Assembly: GCA_002412925.1 (NCBI GenBank)
Contig: DHVZ01000030.1
Location: 1 to 64,000 of the forward strand
Reading direction: 5' to 3'
From: Anaerolineales bacterium UBA5195
GTDB lineage: Bacteria; Chloroflexota; Anaerolineae; Anaerolineales; Villigracilaceae
DNA length: 64,000 nucleotides
Shown here one piece after another: positions 7,997 to 16,859 of this stretch. Under the pieces are notes generated by a model. That model worked only from the letters and a program-made list of their open reading frames with translations. It did not search any database and was not told where the DNA came from. Within the stretch, counting starts at the first letter, position 1, and every line of letters starts with the position of its first letter. The position numbers and the translations under genes were made by a program.

Positions 7997-9370
7997 ATGT
8001 TCAAAACTCAGAATCTATACCAGAATGACCCCAAGTGGACGAATAAGCCCCTCGGTTTTTCCAGTCAAAAAATTGGTAGTTGGGGCTGCCTGATGACATC
8101 CATCACCATGATGCTGAACGGGATGGGTTATAAAGAGACTCCTGAAACCGTCAACGACAAAATGAAAGCGGCTGGCGGTTTCCAGGAGGCTTTTTTCATC
8201 CCCAGCGTGCTCCCCTACGTTTTTCCGAACGTCATGTACAAAGGCATGCAGCCTTGCGAGAATTCCCCGGCTCCGATTGCCCTGATCGATGCCGCTCTGT
8301 CAGCGGGGAAACCGGTTATCTTGCAAGTTGACTGGAACAAGCAAGTTGGCATCCAAACCCACTTTGTGCTCGCGAAAGACAGGGTCGGGGAGGATTATTC
8401 CCTGTATGACCCTTACATGTACAAGGGTGATGGGCCAGATAAAGAAGTCTTGTTGACCACCCGTTATAAGTTCAATAGCGCAAAGATCGCCAGCGAAATC
8501 AGCGGCGTCTTATGGTTCGATGGCTACATTCCGCCCTCGCCGCCCGAAAAGAAAGTCCTGCCGTTGCCAGCCGAGAAGTTCGTCATCTATGTAGCAGAAG
8601 ATGACCTGTCCTTGCGCGCCAGCCCGTCCACCAGCGGTTATTTATGGAAACGGATGCTGATGGGCACCGAACTGATTTGCCTGGAAGCGAAGGATGCAGT
8701 CAAGGCCAAGCTGGGCGCCCAGGGTAAGTGGATCCAGGTGCAAGATCCGAAGGGTGACCAGGGCTATGTGGCGGCCTGGTATGTTTCCGAGCAGAAGGGC
8801 GCACCGGCGGCTCCTGCAACGCTGACGGTTGTTTCTGAGAAGACGACAACGACCCCCGCGAAACCGGCGGCTGTCCCTCCCGGCGCTTTGTTGCTGCTTC
8901 CTATGGAAGAATTATCCTTCCGCGCCCAACCCAACCTGTCGGGGACTCTGATGCGCCGTTTGCCGCCGACGGAGCAGCTGGTCTGCCTCGAACCATCCAA
9001 CCAGGCAATCGCAAAAGTAGGTATCCAAAATCAGTGGCTGAATGTCCGTGATGGCGCCGGACAGGCAGGTTATGTGGCCGCCTGGTACGTCAAATATGCC
9101 AGCGGGTCGACCGCCCAAGCTCAGGTACAGTCTGCCCCAGCAGTGGTTTCAGGCGGCCCGGTGAAGGTCAAGGCCACTGTGGAGGGCGTTGCATTCCGCA
9201 CCCAGCCTGTTATCAGCGACGCATCCCTGATCAAGCGTGTCTCCATTGGATACACGTTTACACTCTCCGATCCGGCGGCTGCCTCCAAGATTGGGCTTAA
9301 CAATCAATGGTTGAAGGTGAAAGACGGCAGTTCAGAAGGTTGCGTTGCCGCCTGGTTTGTAAGCCTGTAA
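7997..9370 (+). CDS. C39-like cysteine peptidase with three SH3b repeats; first gene of the TIR operon
   Basis: The 457-residue protein opens with a papain-fold C39-type domain: C31 in SWGC, H122 in THFVL and D138 in LYDPY make a plausible catalytic triad. Three SH3b-like repeats follow (about 190-270, 295-370 and 385-457), each with an arginine-rich start such as LSLRASPS or VAFRTQPV and an ending like GYVAAWYV. No signal peptide or anchor is visible, so it probably acts in the cytoplasm or leaves by an unknown route. Start by AGGAGGT. The next gene begins 26 bp after its stop, suggesting it is a working part of that system, perhaps a protease effector or a toxin-activating enzyme. Confidence 0.85.
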   Translation: MFKTQNLYQNDPKWTNKPLGFSSQKIGSWGCLMTSITMMLNGMGYKETPETVNDKMKAAGGFQEAFFIPSVLPYVFPNVMYKGMQPCENSPAPIALIDAALSAGKPVILQVDWNKQVGIQTHFVLAKDRVGEDYSLYDPYMYKGDGPDKEVLLTTRYKFNSAKIASEISGVLWFDGYIPPSPPEKKVLPLPAEKFVIYVAEDDLSLRASPSTSGYLWKRMLMGTELICLEAKDAVKAKLGAQGKWIQVQDPKGDQGYVAAWYVSEQKGAPAAPATLTVVSEKTTTTPAKPAAVPPGALLLLPMEELSFRAQPNLSGTLMRRLPPTEQLVCLEPSNQAIAKVGIQNQWLNVRDGAGQAGYVAAWYVKYASGSTAQAQVQSAPAVVSGGPVKVKATVEGVAFRTQPVISDASLIKRVSIGYTFTLSDPAAASKIGLNNQWLKVKDGSSEGCVAAWFVSL

Positions 9371-9396
9371 GGTTTGGCATTTGAGGAACATGCTGC

Positions 9397-12300
9397 ATGG
9401 CAGATAACCAGGCACAAGGCCAAAACGGAAGCGTCTTTATCTCCTATTCCCGCAAGGATAAGGAGTTTGTGCGCAAGCTATACGACGGCCTGGTTGCCAA
9501 CGATGTCAAAGCCTGGGTTGATTGGGAAGGCATTCCCCTCAGCGCCGATTGGATGGAAGAAATCTCGCACGCCGTGAACGGGGCAGATGCCTTCCTGGTC
9601 GTGATCAGCCCCGATTGGCTGGCCTCCAAAGTCTGTGCTGACGAACTGGAACTGGGGCTAAAAAGCAACAAGAAGTTGATCCCCATCCTGCATCGTGATC
9701 CGCTCAGCGGCACGACCCTGCCCGGGAAACTGGCCGCCACCAACTGGGTTTACCTGCGCGAGCAGGATGATTTTGACGGTACCCTGCCCAAACTGATCGA
9801 GGCGATCAATACCGATCTCGACTGGGTGCGCCAGCATACCCGCCTGTTGGAGCGGGCAATCGAGTGGGACAGGAAAAAACGCAATTCAAGCTTCCTCTTG
9901 CAGGGAACCGACCTGGAGGAAGGCGAAAAATGGATGAGCATGGCTGCCCAGAATACAAAACGCGAAGTGCTTCCGCTCCAGGCAGAATATGTCTCGACCA
10001 GTCGCAAGGAAGCCATTCGCCGTCAGCGCAGGCTGCTGATCGGCGTTTCGCTTGGGCTGGTAGTCAGCATCCTATTGGGAATTTTTGCCCTGGCCCAGCG
10101 GAATGCAGCCGTCACAAATGAAACCCGGGCCAATCATAATGCGGCCACAGCGGTAGCCAACGAAAACGCGCGTGCTACCCAGCAGTCGATTGCCCAGGAA
10201 AACGAAAAACTGGCAAAGCAAAACGAAGCCCTGGCAAAGAAAAATGAAACCCTGGCGATACGAAATGAAACCCTGGCCCGCGCCCAACGGAATGCGGCTG
10301 AGGCGAAGTTATACCAGGCCAAGGCTGGCAAGCTGGATGTCAGCACTTTGCTGGCAATTGAGTCCTGGCAAAGCTCGCCATCCTTCCAGGCTGAGGAGAT
10401 TCTCAGGCAGAATATCTCTCTATTGCCGGTGCCTGTCGGCCAGATGTCACAGGCCGGCCGAATCTACGATATCCAATTCAGCCCCGACGAGAAATGGTTT
10501 GTCACCCCCAGTGAAGATGGAACAGCCTGTGTCTGGAACCTAAAAAGCAGCCAGAAACAGTATTGTGTGCAGCATGAAAAAAGCGTTTACCAGGCCGCTT
10601 TTTCGTCAGATGGAAATTGGCTGGCAACCGCCAGCGAAGATGGCAGCACCCGTCTGTGGAATGCTAGCGATGGAAGCCTGGACAGACAGTTTGATCTGGG
10701 CGGCACGGCCTGGGATGTCAAATTCAGCCCGAATAGTCAGTGGCTTGTGATTGGTCACGAAAATGGGATGAAGGCGGTCAGCCTCGTGGATTCCAGGCAA
10801 AAAGAACTCAATGTCAAGACATTCGGAGCGGCCTATGTTCTGGCGTATTCTCCCGATAACAATTGGGTCGCCATAGGGACAGGCTCGGGGAAGCTTCAAA
10901 TCTGGAGAACAGGCAGTTTGTATACCAATTCGGTGCCGGCGCATTCAGACGAGGTCCTGGCGATTACCTTCAGCCCAGATGGTAAATCCATCCTGTCTTC
11001 TAGCGCCGACAGCACCGCCCGCGTAACCAGGACAGAATCTGGCAAGGAGATCTGGGTCTTTCGCAGTGGTGACTGGGTGGAAGATATCGAATCCAGCCCC
11101 GACAGTACCTGGAGTGTTGCGGCCTCTGATGACAATCGTGTCTGGGTTTGGGACATGAAAACTGGCGAAAGCAAAATGCGCTTGTCACATGCCGGTTTTG
11201 TGCAGAAAGTGGAGGTCAGCCCCGATGGGCAGTGGATTGCATCCACCGGGTTTGATCAAACCGTGCGGGTTTGGGATGCGCGCTCAGGCAGCCAAATGTT
11301 CCAGGCAGCGCTGACCGGCATTGGCTCAGGGTTGGCATTTTCCCCTGACGGTCAGCACCTGATTGCCGGGGACCGGGATGGAAATATCAATGTCTGGGAT
11401 ATTTCAGCGCTCTCCGCCCGCATCGGCTCTCTTGAATTTGCCGAATATGTCCATGAAGTCAAGCTGTCACCTGATGGGAAAAGCATGTTGGCGAATTCAG
11501 ACGACCGAAAAGTATGGTCCTTTGAATTGTCCAAGACCTTGTCCACGCACACGACAGAAGCTGCCACCGTATTATTCTCTGCCAATGGCCTGACATATAA
11601 CCTCAACATCAGCCCTGATTCTAATTGGGTGGTTGCAGCAGAAAGCCAAAATAACAAAGCAGTTTTGTATAACTCAAAACAGGGCCAAACTACTATACTG
11701 GATCATAACAGTTATGTTACCGGGGCGGCATTCACACCCGATAATTTGCAAGTAGCTACTTCTGGCAAGGATGGCAAGGTCATCTTGTGGAATGTGCAAA
11801 CCGGCGAAAAAAGGGCTGAACTGGTCAATCCTGCAACCGTGCTGGGCATCGCCATCAGTCCAGATGGCAGCAAGCTGGTGGCAGGCCTGGATGGTCGCGC
11901 CTCCACCACCGTTTGGGATTTGACAACCAGAATAAAAATTGGCGAATTGGATCAAGTTGGCAATGTTAACGCTGTGACATTCAGTCAGGATGGCAAATGG
12001 GTGGCTACCGGCGATAACCTGGGCGTTATCAATATCTGGAATGCCCAAGATTTCACTGCGGGGCAACCCGTTCGCATCCTCCAATTGAATAGCAAAGTGC
12101 TGGATATGCTCTTCAGCCCCGACCGGCATTGGTTGGTGGTGGGCAGTTCAGATGGCTATGCCCAAATCTTCGATATGACCAGTGGGGATGAAATTTCGCG
12201 GATACCTCACATTGGCGAAGTCACGGGCCTGGCGTTTTCGTCAGACGGAAAACAACTCTTCACGGTCTCCCGCAAGGTGGTTCAGGTTTGGGATGTTTCA

Positions 12301-12447
12301 GCACTGACGCTCACCCCAACCAGCAAGCTCATCGATACGGCTTGCTCACGACTGGCAGCTAATTTAAGTCTCACCGAATGGCAGACCTTGTTCTACAAAG
12401 AACCATATCACCTGATCTGTCCCAGCCTGCCCCAGGGCAGGGATTAA
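9397..12447 (+). CDS. TIR domain - transmembrane - WD40 repeat protein (putative NADase effector/sensor)
   Basis: The 1016-residue protein has an N-terminal TIR domain (about 10-140): VFISYSRKD, the WVDWEGIPL loop, and SPDWLASKVCADEL, in which E83 matches the catalytic glutamate of NAD-cleaving TIR domains. One membrane helix lies at about 213-233, followed by an Asn/Glu/Ala-rich coiled coil (235-320) that repeats NE-ALAKKNET-like units. The rest (about 355-985) is roughly fifteen WD40 blades with FSPDGKW and VRVWD motifs. TIR plus WD40 sensors occur in prokaryotic conflict systems; here the beta-propellers would detect a trigger and the TIR part would destroy NAD or make a signal. The operon role is inference. 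Confidence 0.88.
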   Translation: MADNQAQGQNGSVFISYSRKDKEFVRKLYDGLVANDVKAWVDWEGIPLSADWMEEISHAVNGADAFLVVISPDWLASKVCADELELGLKSNKKLIPILHRDPLSGTTLPGKLAATNWVYLREQDDFDGTLPKLIEAINTDLDWVRQHTRLLERAIEWDRKKRNSSFLLQGTDLEEGEKWMSMAAQNTKREVLPLQAEYVSTSRKEAIRRQRRLLIGVSLGLVVSILLGIFALAQRNAAVTNETRANHNAATAVANENARATQQSIAQENEKLAKQNEALAKKNETLAIRNETLARAQRNAAEAKLYQAKAGKLDVSTLLAIESWQSSPSFQAEEILRQNISLLPVPVGQMSQAGRIYDIQFSPDEKWFVTPSEDGTACVWNLKSSQKQYCVQHEKSVYQAAFSSDGNWLATASEDGSTRLWNASDGSLDRQFDLGGTAWDVKFSPNSQWLVIGHENGMKAVSLVDSRQKELNVKTFGAAYVLAYSPDNNWVAIGTGSGKLQIWRTGSLYTNSVPAHSDEVLAITFSPDGKSILSSSADSTARVTRTESGKEIWVFRSGDWVEDIESSPDSTWSVAASDDNRVWVWDMKTGESKMRLSHAGFVQKVEVSPDGQWIASTGFDQTVRVWDARSGSQMFQAALTGIGSGLAFSPDGQHLIAGDRDGNINVWDISALSARIGSLEFAEYVHEVKLSPDGKSMLANSDDRKVWSFELSKTLSTHTTEAATVLFSANGLTYNLNISPDSNWVVAAESQNNKAVLYNSKQGQTTILDHNSYVTGAAFTPDNLQVATSGKDGKVILWNVQTGEKRAELVNPATVLGIAISPDGSKLVAGLDGRASTTVWDLTTRIKIGELDQVGNVNAVTFSQDGKWVATGDNLGVINIWNAQDFTAGQPVRILQLNSKVLDMLFSPDRHWLVVGSSDGYAQIFDMTSGDEISRIPHIGEVTGLAFSSDGKQLFTVSRKVVQVWDVSALTLTPTSKLIDTACSRLAANLSLTEWQTLFYKEPYHLICPSLPQGRD

Positions 12448-12475
12448 AATTTTTCCTCAACAATTGGAGGAGCTC

Positions 12476-13795
12476 ATGGAAACTGAAGACAACAAAACAC
12501 CCATCCTGAACATCGCCTGGACGCGCTATGCCCATTTCGATGCGTTGTCCAATGACCGCACCCGCGCCAACAAAAGGTTACGCATCTGGATCGCGGCTTT
12601 TGGTGTTCTGGCGACTCTCTTTGCCATTCTTACTCAGGTTTATCCAAAAGAGTGGCCTGCGCTTTTGGGGTTGGCGCTCAAATGGTTGTTAATCCTGACT
12701 CCGTTGATTGGTTCAGCCCTGGCAGCCTTTTCGAATCAGTTTTATAACGGCAGCGACTGGTTGGTCATGCGCGCCGGCGCAGAACAGATTTTGCGCGAAA
12801 TCTTCATCTACCGCACCATCATGCAAAAAGACCCCAAGCGCCATGAGTGGCTGGAACGCCGACTGGTGGATATCCAGCGCCAGATTTTCCGCGGTCTGGG
12901 CGGTGAGATGGTCCTGAAGGAATATAACGGTCCCATTCCTCCATATGACGACCCAAATGACCCAGCCGACGACACTGGTTTTGAGAATCTGACCGGGGAG
13001 CAATACTTTGCCTTCCGGGTTGAGAATCAGCTGGCCTGGCATATGAAAAAGCTCAAACAGCGCCAGGCCGAACGGGTACGCTTGACGATCTTTATCCTGG
13101 CCACCGGGTTGGCGAGCGCCTTTATTGCGGCAATTGGTGGTGAGTTCAGCATCTGGGTGGCGCTGACCGCTTCCTTAACGGCCGCGTTGGTAGGCTGGCA
13201 AGGCCTCCGCAACCTGGATGCCGTGATTAGAAACTACAGCAAAGTGCAGCTCGAACTGATGGTCATTTACGATCATTGGAACAATATCAGTCCGGCCAAT
13301 CGCACTGACGGTGATTTTTATCAGATGGTGGAAAACACCGAGGCCCTGCTCTGGAGCCAGAATGTCGAATATATCAAGGCCATGCAGGAAGCCCTGGCAA
13401 AGAACAAGGCTGACGATTCGTTGATCAGGAATCTTGTCCAAAAAGCCGTTGACGAAGACAAACGCATCAAAGATGGCATGGAGAAAGTCTTGCTTGAAGG
13501 TACCGAGCAAGCGCTGCATGAGGCCGGCGATACCGCGATTGACACCTATCAGGAGACATTTGGTTCCCTGGCCGAAGAAGCCTCGTCACCGCTGGTGCAA
13601 GCGGAACTTGCCGCCATGCAGCAAGCCGCTGCGCAGGCAATCGAAACCGCTGCGCAGGGGGTTTCCGGCATCAGCGCAGCGCTTCAATCAATTGCCGCCG
13701 AATTTGACGGGGTCAAAATCGATGGCGATACCCCCGTTGGTGTCTTGAATGACCTGATTTCACGCTACCCGGCCAATACTGAGCCAAAAGGTTAG
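12476..13795 (+). CDS. DUF4231/SLATT-like membrane protein, two tandem 2TM units
   Basis: The 439-residue protein starts at ATG 12476 after GGAGGAG. It has a helix pair at about 36-56 and 67-87 followed by the DWLVMRAGAEQILREIFIYRT helix typical of DUF4231 (a SLATT-class, SMODS/SLOG-associated two-helix effector). A second pair at about 200-240 is followed by RNYSKVQLELMVIYDHW, so the unit seems to be duplicated. The C-terminal ~180 residues are charged and probably coiled. In known systems SLATT proteins are thought to form membrane pores once a partner senses a nucleotide signal. It lies between the TIR gene and the SLOG-like gene. Confidence 0.82.
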   Translation: METEDNKTPILNIAWTRYAHFDALSNDRTRANKRLRIWIAAFGVLATLFAILTQVYPKEWPALLGLALKWLLILTPLIGSALAAFSNQFYNGSDWLVMRAGAEQILREIFIYRTIMQKDPKRHEWLERRLVDIQRQIFRGLGGEMVLKEYNGPIPPYDDPNDPADDTGFENLTGEQYFAFRVENQLAWHMKKLKQRQAERVRLTIFILATGLASAFIAAIGGEFSIWVALTASLTAALVGWQGLRNLDAVIRNYSKVQLELMVIYDHWNNISPANRTDGDFYQMVENTEALLWSQNVEYIKAMQEALAKNKADDSLIRNLVQKAVDEDKRIKDGMEKVLLEGTEQALHEAGDTAIDTYQETFGSLAEEASSPLVQAELAAMQQAAAQAIETAAQGVSGISAALQSIAAEFDGVKIDGDTPVGVLNDLISRYPANTEPKG

Positions 13796-13806
13796 GACGG
13801 TAAATC

Positions 13807-16191
13807 ATGGGTTTGTTCCGAAAGGCTCCGCAAGAAGACACTTCCGCCATTTTGAAAGCTGAAGCGCTGCAAGCAGAAGCCGCCAAACAGGCAGCCGAGG
13901 CGCTGCAGGGTTCAAAGCAATCCATCGAGCAGGCCATCAAGGAAGTTGTAAACGAAATGGTTGCAGAAACCCGCGCAAATACACGCGCGGCTGTCGAACA
14001 GGCGCTCAAGGCTGTTGAAGAAAAAAAGGCGGCTGAGGCAGCAATGCCCGCGAACAGGTCCATCCGCCCGGAAGTGCGCCCACACGCCTTTGTGGTCATG
14101 CCTTTCGGGAAGAAAAAGGGCGGGGATGGTTCCCTGTATGATTTCAATGCAATCTATGAAGATCTGATCAAGCCAACGCTTGTTTCTGCGGGCTTTGAAC
14201 CCTTCCGCGCGGATGAATCCACCAGCAGCGGCGACATCCTGACAGATATGTTCCAGGAATTACTGCTCGCCGACCTGGTGCTGGCCGATATGAGCATTGA
14301 CAATGCCAATGTCTTCTACGAACTGGGCATTCGTCATGCCTTCCGCAAACGCGGCATTGTCCACATCCAGGCAGGGCGCTCCTACATGCCCTTCGATGTT
14401 TTCAATGTGCGCACGATTCCCTACCACATCACGATGGAGGGCGTGCCTGACCCGGCGACCATCGACAAGGATAAACAGGCCATCGCGCGTGTCTGTCGCG
14501 ACACCTGGGCCTCCGACCTGGAGGCCGTCCACAGTCCGATTTTTAACCTATTGACCGGGCTGGTTGAACCCGAACGCAAAACTTTGCGGACCCCGCTGGC
14601 AACCGGCTTCTGGCGCGAGTACAATGACTGGAAAGAGCGAGTGACCGTTGCCAAACGGCGCCAGCGCATTGGCGATATTCTGTTGCTAACCGAAGAAATC
14701 ACCAACCCGATGATCAAGGAAGATGCCGTTGGTGAAGCTGGTAAGGCATTACAGGATATGCAGCGTTTTGACCTGGGCTTGAAGCAATATCAGCAGGGTT
14801 TGGAAATCAACCCTCGCAATGTAAAGTTCCGTCGCCAGGAAGCCATCTTCCTAAACCGCCTGGGTCGCGTGGAAGAGGCTATCGTCAAGCTGGAAAACCT
14901 GCTGGAAGATTATCCAGCAGATACAGAAGCCATTGGCACACTTGGCCGCATTTACAAGGATGTCTGGAACAATTCCTGGAGATGGCTTGGTGACGATCAG
15001 AAAAAACGCCTGCAGACCGCTTTTGAAGCCTACCACTGGCTGATCAAAGCTTTCCAGACCTATCTGAAGGGCTACGAATTCGACCTGGATAACACCTACC
15101 TGGGCATTAATGCGTTCACGCTTGGCACCACCCTGCTCAGCCTGGCAGACCGTTTCGAAGACAAAGACGACCCCGACCCGGACATCACAAAAATTCGGGG
15201 AATCTTGCCTGATCTACGCTCCACCCTGCTGTTTGCGCTTGAACACAAGCCTGTTGACGAAAAAGCCGACTACTGGGACCTGGCTTCACTGGCAGAACTT
15301 CAAGTCAATACCGCCGACCGCATGCAGAAGGTTACCCGCGCCTACCGAAAAGCCCTGACCGCCGCGCGCGGTAACCTGTTCTCCCTCGAATCATCCATGC
15401 GCCAACTGGAGACCCTCTGCTTGTTGGATATGCGGACAGAATTTGCCACAGCGGGCCTCAAGGTCATCAAGGATGAACTCCGTCGCATTCGGAAGGAAGA
15501 AGAAGGGCAGAGCGAGACAAAGAACCTGCACCCAAAGGCGAAGAAAATTGATGGCCAAGTTTTCCTGTTTGTTGGTTACATGATAGACCATGCTGCCAGG
15601 CCGGAAAAGCTCTTCCCGCTTGAAAAAGAAACGCTCTTTAAAGAAGCTATCTCGAAGATGCTGGATAAATACGATGCCGGTGCAGATGACCTTGCTTTCA
15701 CAACCGGCATGTCGGGCGGGTGCGAACTAATCTTTGTCGAATGTTGCCTTGAACGAGGCATCCGCGTCAAGGCGCATATGCCTCTCCCGGAAGCCCAGTA
15801 TGTGCGAAATTATGTCAGTATCTGTGGCGATAGTTGGACAGAGCGCTTTTACAAAGCCCGCAACAACCCGCTTTGTGATGAGTATTACCAACCGGATTAT
15901 GTCGGCGCGGTCAAGCCTGGTGATGATCTCGATGAGCGGAACAACCGCTGGGCGTTGTATTCGTCCCTTGAGCGTGGTGTTGATAAAGTCCGTTTGATTG
16001 CCGTCTGGGATGGGAAGAATGAAATCGCCAAAGACCGCGACGCCCGCCAGGTCAAGCACATGATCGACCTGATGCGCGACATGGGCGGACAGGTGGAGCA
16101 GATCCACCCTTCGAAAATCCTGGCAGAAGAAATTCTCAAAGCTGCCGAAAAGAGCCTCGAGAAGAGTCTCAAATTGCGAAAAGCTGATTAA
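13807..16191 (+). CDS. VMPFG-domain / TPR-S (TRAFs-binding) / SLOG-like fusion protein
   Basis: The 794-residue protein has a coiled N-terminus (about 10-80). A Rossmann-like domain follows (95-250) with FVVMPFGKK, DLVLADMS and NVFYELGIRHA, the signature of nucleoside-deoxyribosyltransferase-like domains in conflict proteins. From about 270 to 550 lies a TPR-like region of the kind annotated as MAP3K TRAFs-binding or TPR-S. The C-terminus (about 583-790) reads FVGYMIDHAARPEKLFP, TGMSGGCELIFVECCLERGI and KARNNP, matching SLOG-type nucleotide-binding domains. It starts 11 bp after the previous stop and ends at a strong terminator. It is likely the sensor or signal-processing part of the four-gene system; both ligand and activity are unknown. 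Confidence 0.8.
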   Translation: MGLFRKAPQEDTSAILKAEALQAEAAKQAAEALQGSKQSIEQAIKEVVNEMVAETRANTRAAVEQALKAVEEKKAAEAAMPANRSIRPEVRPHAFVVMPFGKKKGGDGSLYDFNAIYEDLIKPTLVSAGFEPFRADESTSSGDILTDMFQELLLADLVLADMSIDNANVFYELGIRHAFRKRGIVHIQAGRSYMPFDVFNVRTIPYHITMEGVPDPATIDKDKQAIARVCRDTWASDLEAVHSPIFNLLTGLVEPERKTLRTPLATGFWREYNDWKERVTVAKRRQRIGDILLLTEEITNPMIKEDAVGEAGKALQDMQRFDLGLKQYQQGLEINPRNVKFRRQEAIFLNRLGRVEEAIVKLENLLEDYPADTEAIGTLGRIYKDVWNNSWRWLGDDQKKRLQTAFEAYHWLIKAFQTYLKGYEFDLDNTYLGINAFTLGTTLLSLADRFEDKDDPDPDITKIRGILPDLRSTLLFALEHKPVDEKADYWDLASLAELQVNTADRMQKVTRAYRKALTAARGNLFSLESSMRQLETLCLLDMRTEFATAGLKVIKDELRRIRKEEEGQSETKNLHPKAKKIDGQVFLFVGYMIDHAARPEKLFPLEKETLFKEAISKMLDKYDAGADDLAFTTGMSGGCELIFVECCLERGIRVKAHMPLPEAQYVRNYVSICGDSWTERFYKARNNPLCDEYYQPDYVGAVKPGDDLDERNNRWALYSSLERGVDKVRLIAVWDGKNEIAKDRDARQVKHMIDLMRDMGGQVEQIHPSKILAEEILKAAEKSLEKSLKLRKAD

Positions 16192-16209
16192 CCGCAGCCT
16201 GCCCTGACC

Positions 16210-16256
16210 GATTCAAAACGCAGACTGGACTTATCATCCAGCCTGCGTTTTGAATC
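16210..16256. terminator. Strong bidirectional terminator closing the TIR operon
   Basis: Arms 16210-16229 and 16237-16256 form a 20-bp stem with a single mismatch around a 7-base loop (outer part GATTCAAAACGCAG / CTGCGTTTTGAATC). It lies between the convergent SLOG-like and PGDYG-like genes. Confidence 0.85.
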
Positions 16257-16309
16257 TCCATGATTTTCCGCAAAAAATGCGAGCTCTTTCCTCGGGGATC
16301 CCTGCGTTT

Positions 16310-16795
16310 TTACTTCTTGATCATGGGCTTAGGCATGATCAAGGTGCCGGTCATCCGGTTGGCCGGGTAGGGCCAGATTTCGCCTTTGATCCCCTTCGCT
16401 AAATAAAAATCTCCGGCGCGCACAGTTTCAGGGCCTTCCATGGTCTCTACCGTGACTATTTGGTCAGGGTCGCCGTTGGTCAGGTCGACCATCGGCACCA
16501 GCTCGGTCACCGCGTTTTTCATACAAAACCCTGGCCGGGAAATGATGTAGGTGCTCTCAAAAACTTCCCTGTCTACCGGCCAGCGCTCATAAGGCGCATT
16601 AATATCGCTCACCAGGTAATCGCCGTTTTTGGCGGTCAGGTCGGCGCCCCAGGGAGTCCTCACTTCAATCGACTGCGGCTCATTGGGTCCGGGCAGGAAC
16701 TGTTCCACACGGCGTTCCTCTGAATTCAGGAAAGGCTTGAAACGCAGCGTTTTCAAGACGGGGTCCTTCGGGGTAATAAACAGAGGCTCGCTCAT
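16310..16795 (-). CDS. Protein with two PGDYG-like repeats
   Basis: The 161-residue protein contains two related blocks: NGDYLVSD...RWPVDREVFESTY (about 57-84) and AGDFYLAKGIKGEIWPYPANRM (about 126-148). Both match the pattern GDY-L...-WP of the small PGDYG family, whose function is unknown. No membrane segment or signal is visible. The gene points toward the TIR operon but is separated from it by the strong terminator, so it is probably not part of that system. Confidence 0.6.
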   Translation of the reverse strand: MSEPLFITPKDPVLKTLRFKPFLNSEERRVEQFLPGPNEPQSIEVRTPWGADLTAKNGDYLVSDINAPYERWPVDREVFESTYIISRPGFCMKNAVTELVPMVDLTNGDPDQIVTVETMEGPETVRAGDFYLAKGIKGEIWPYPANRMTGTLIMPKPMIKK

Positions 16796-16859
16796 AATTC
16801 TCCTGAGTTCAGCGCATTATAATCCACGAATGGCCGAAAAAGCACTTCAGCTATTCCCA

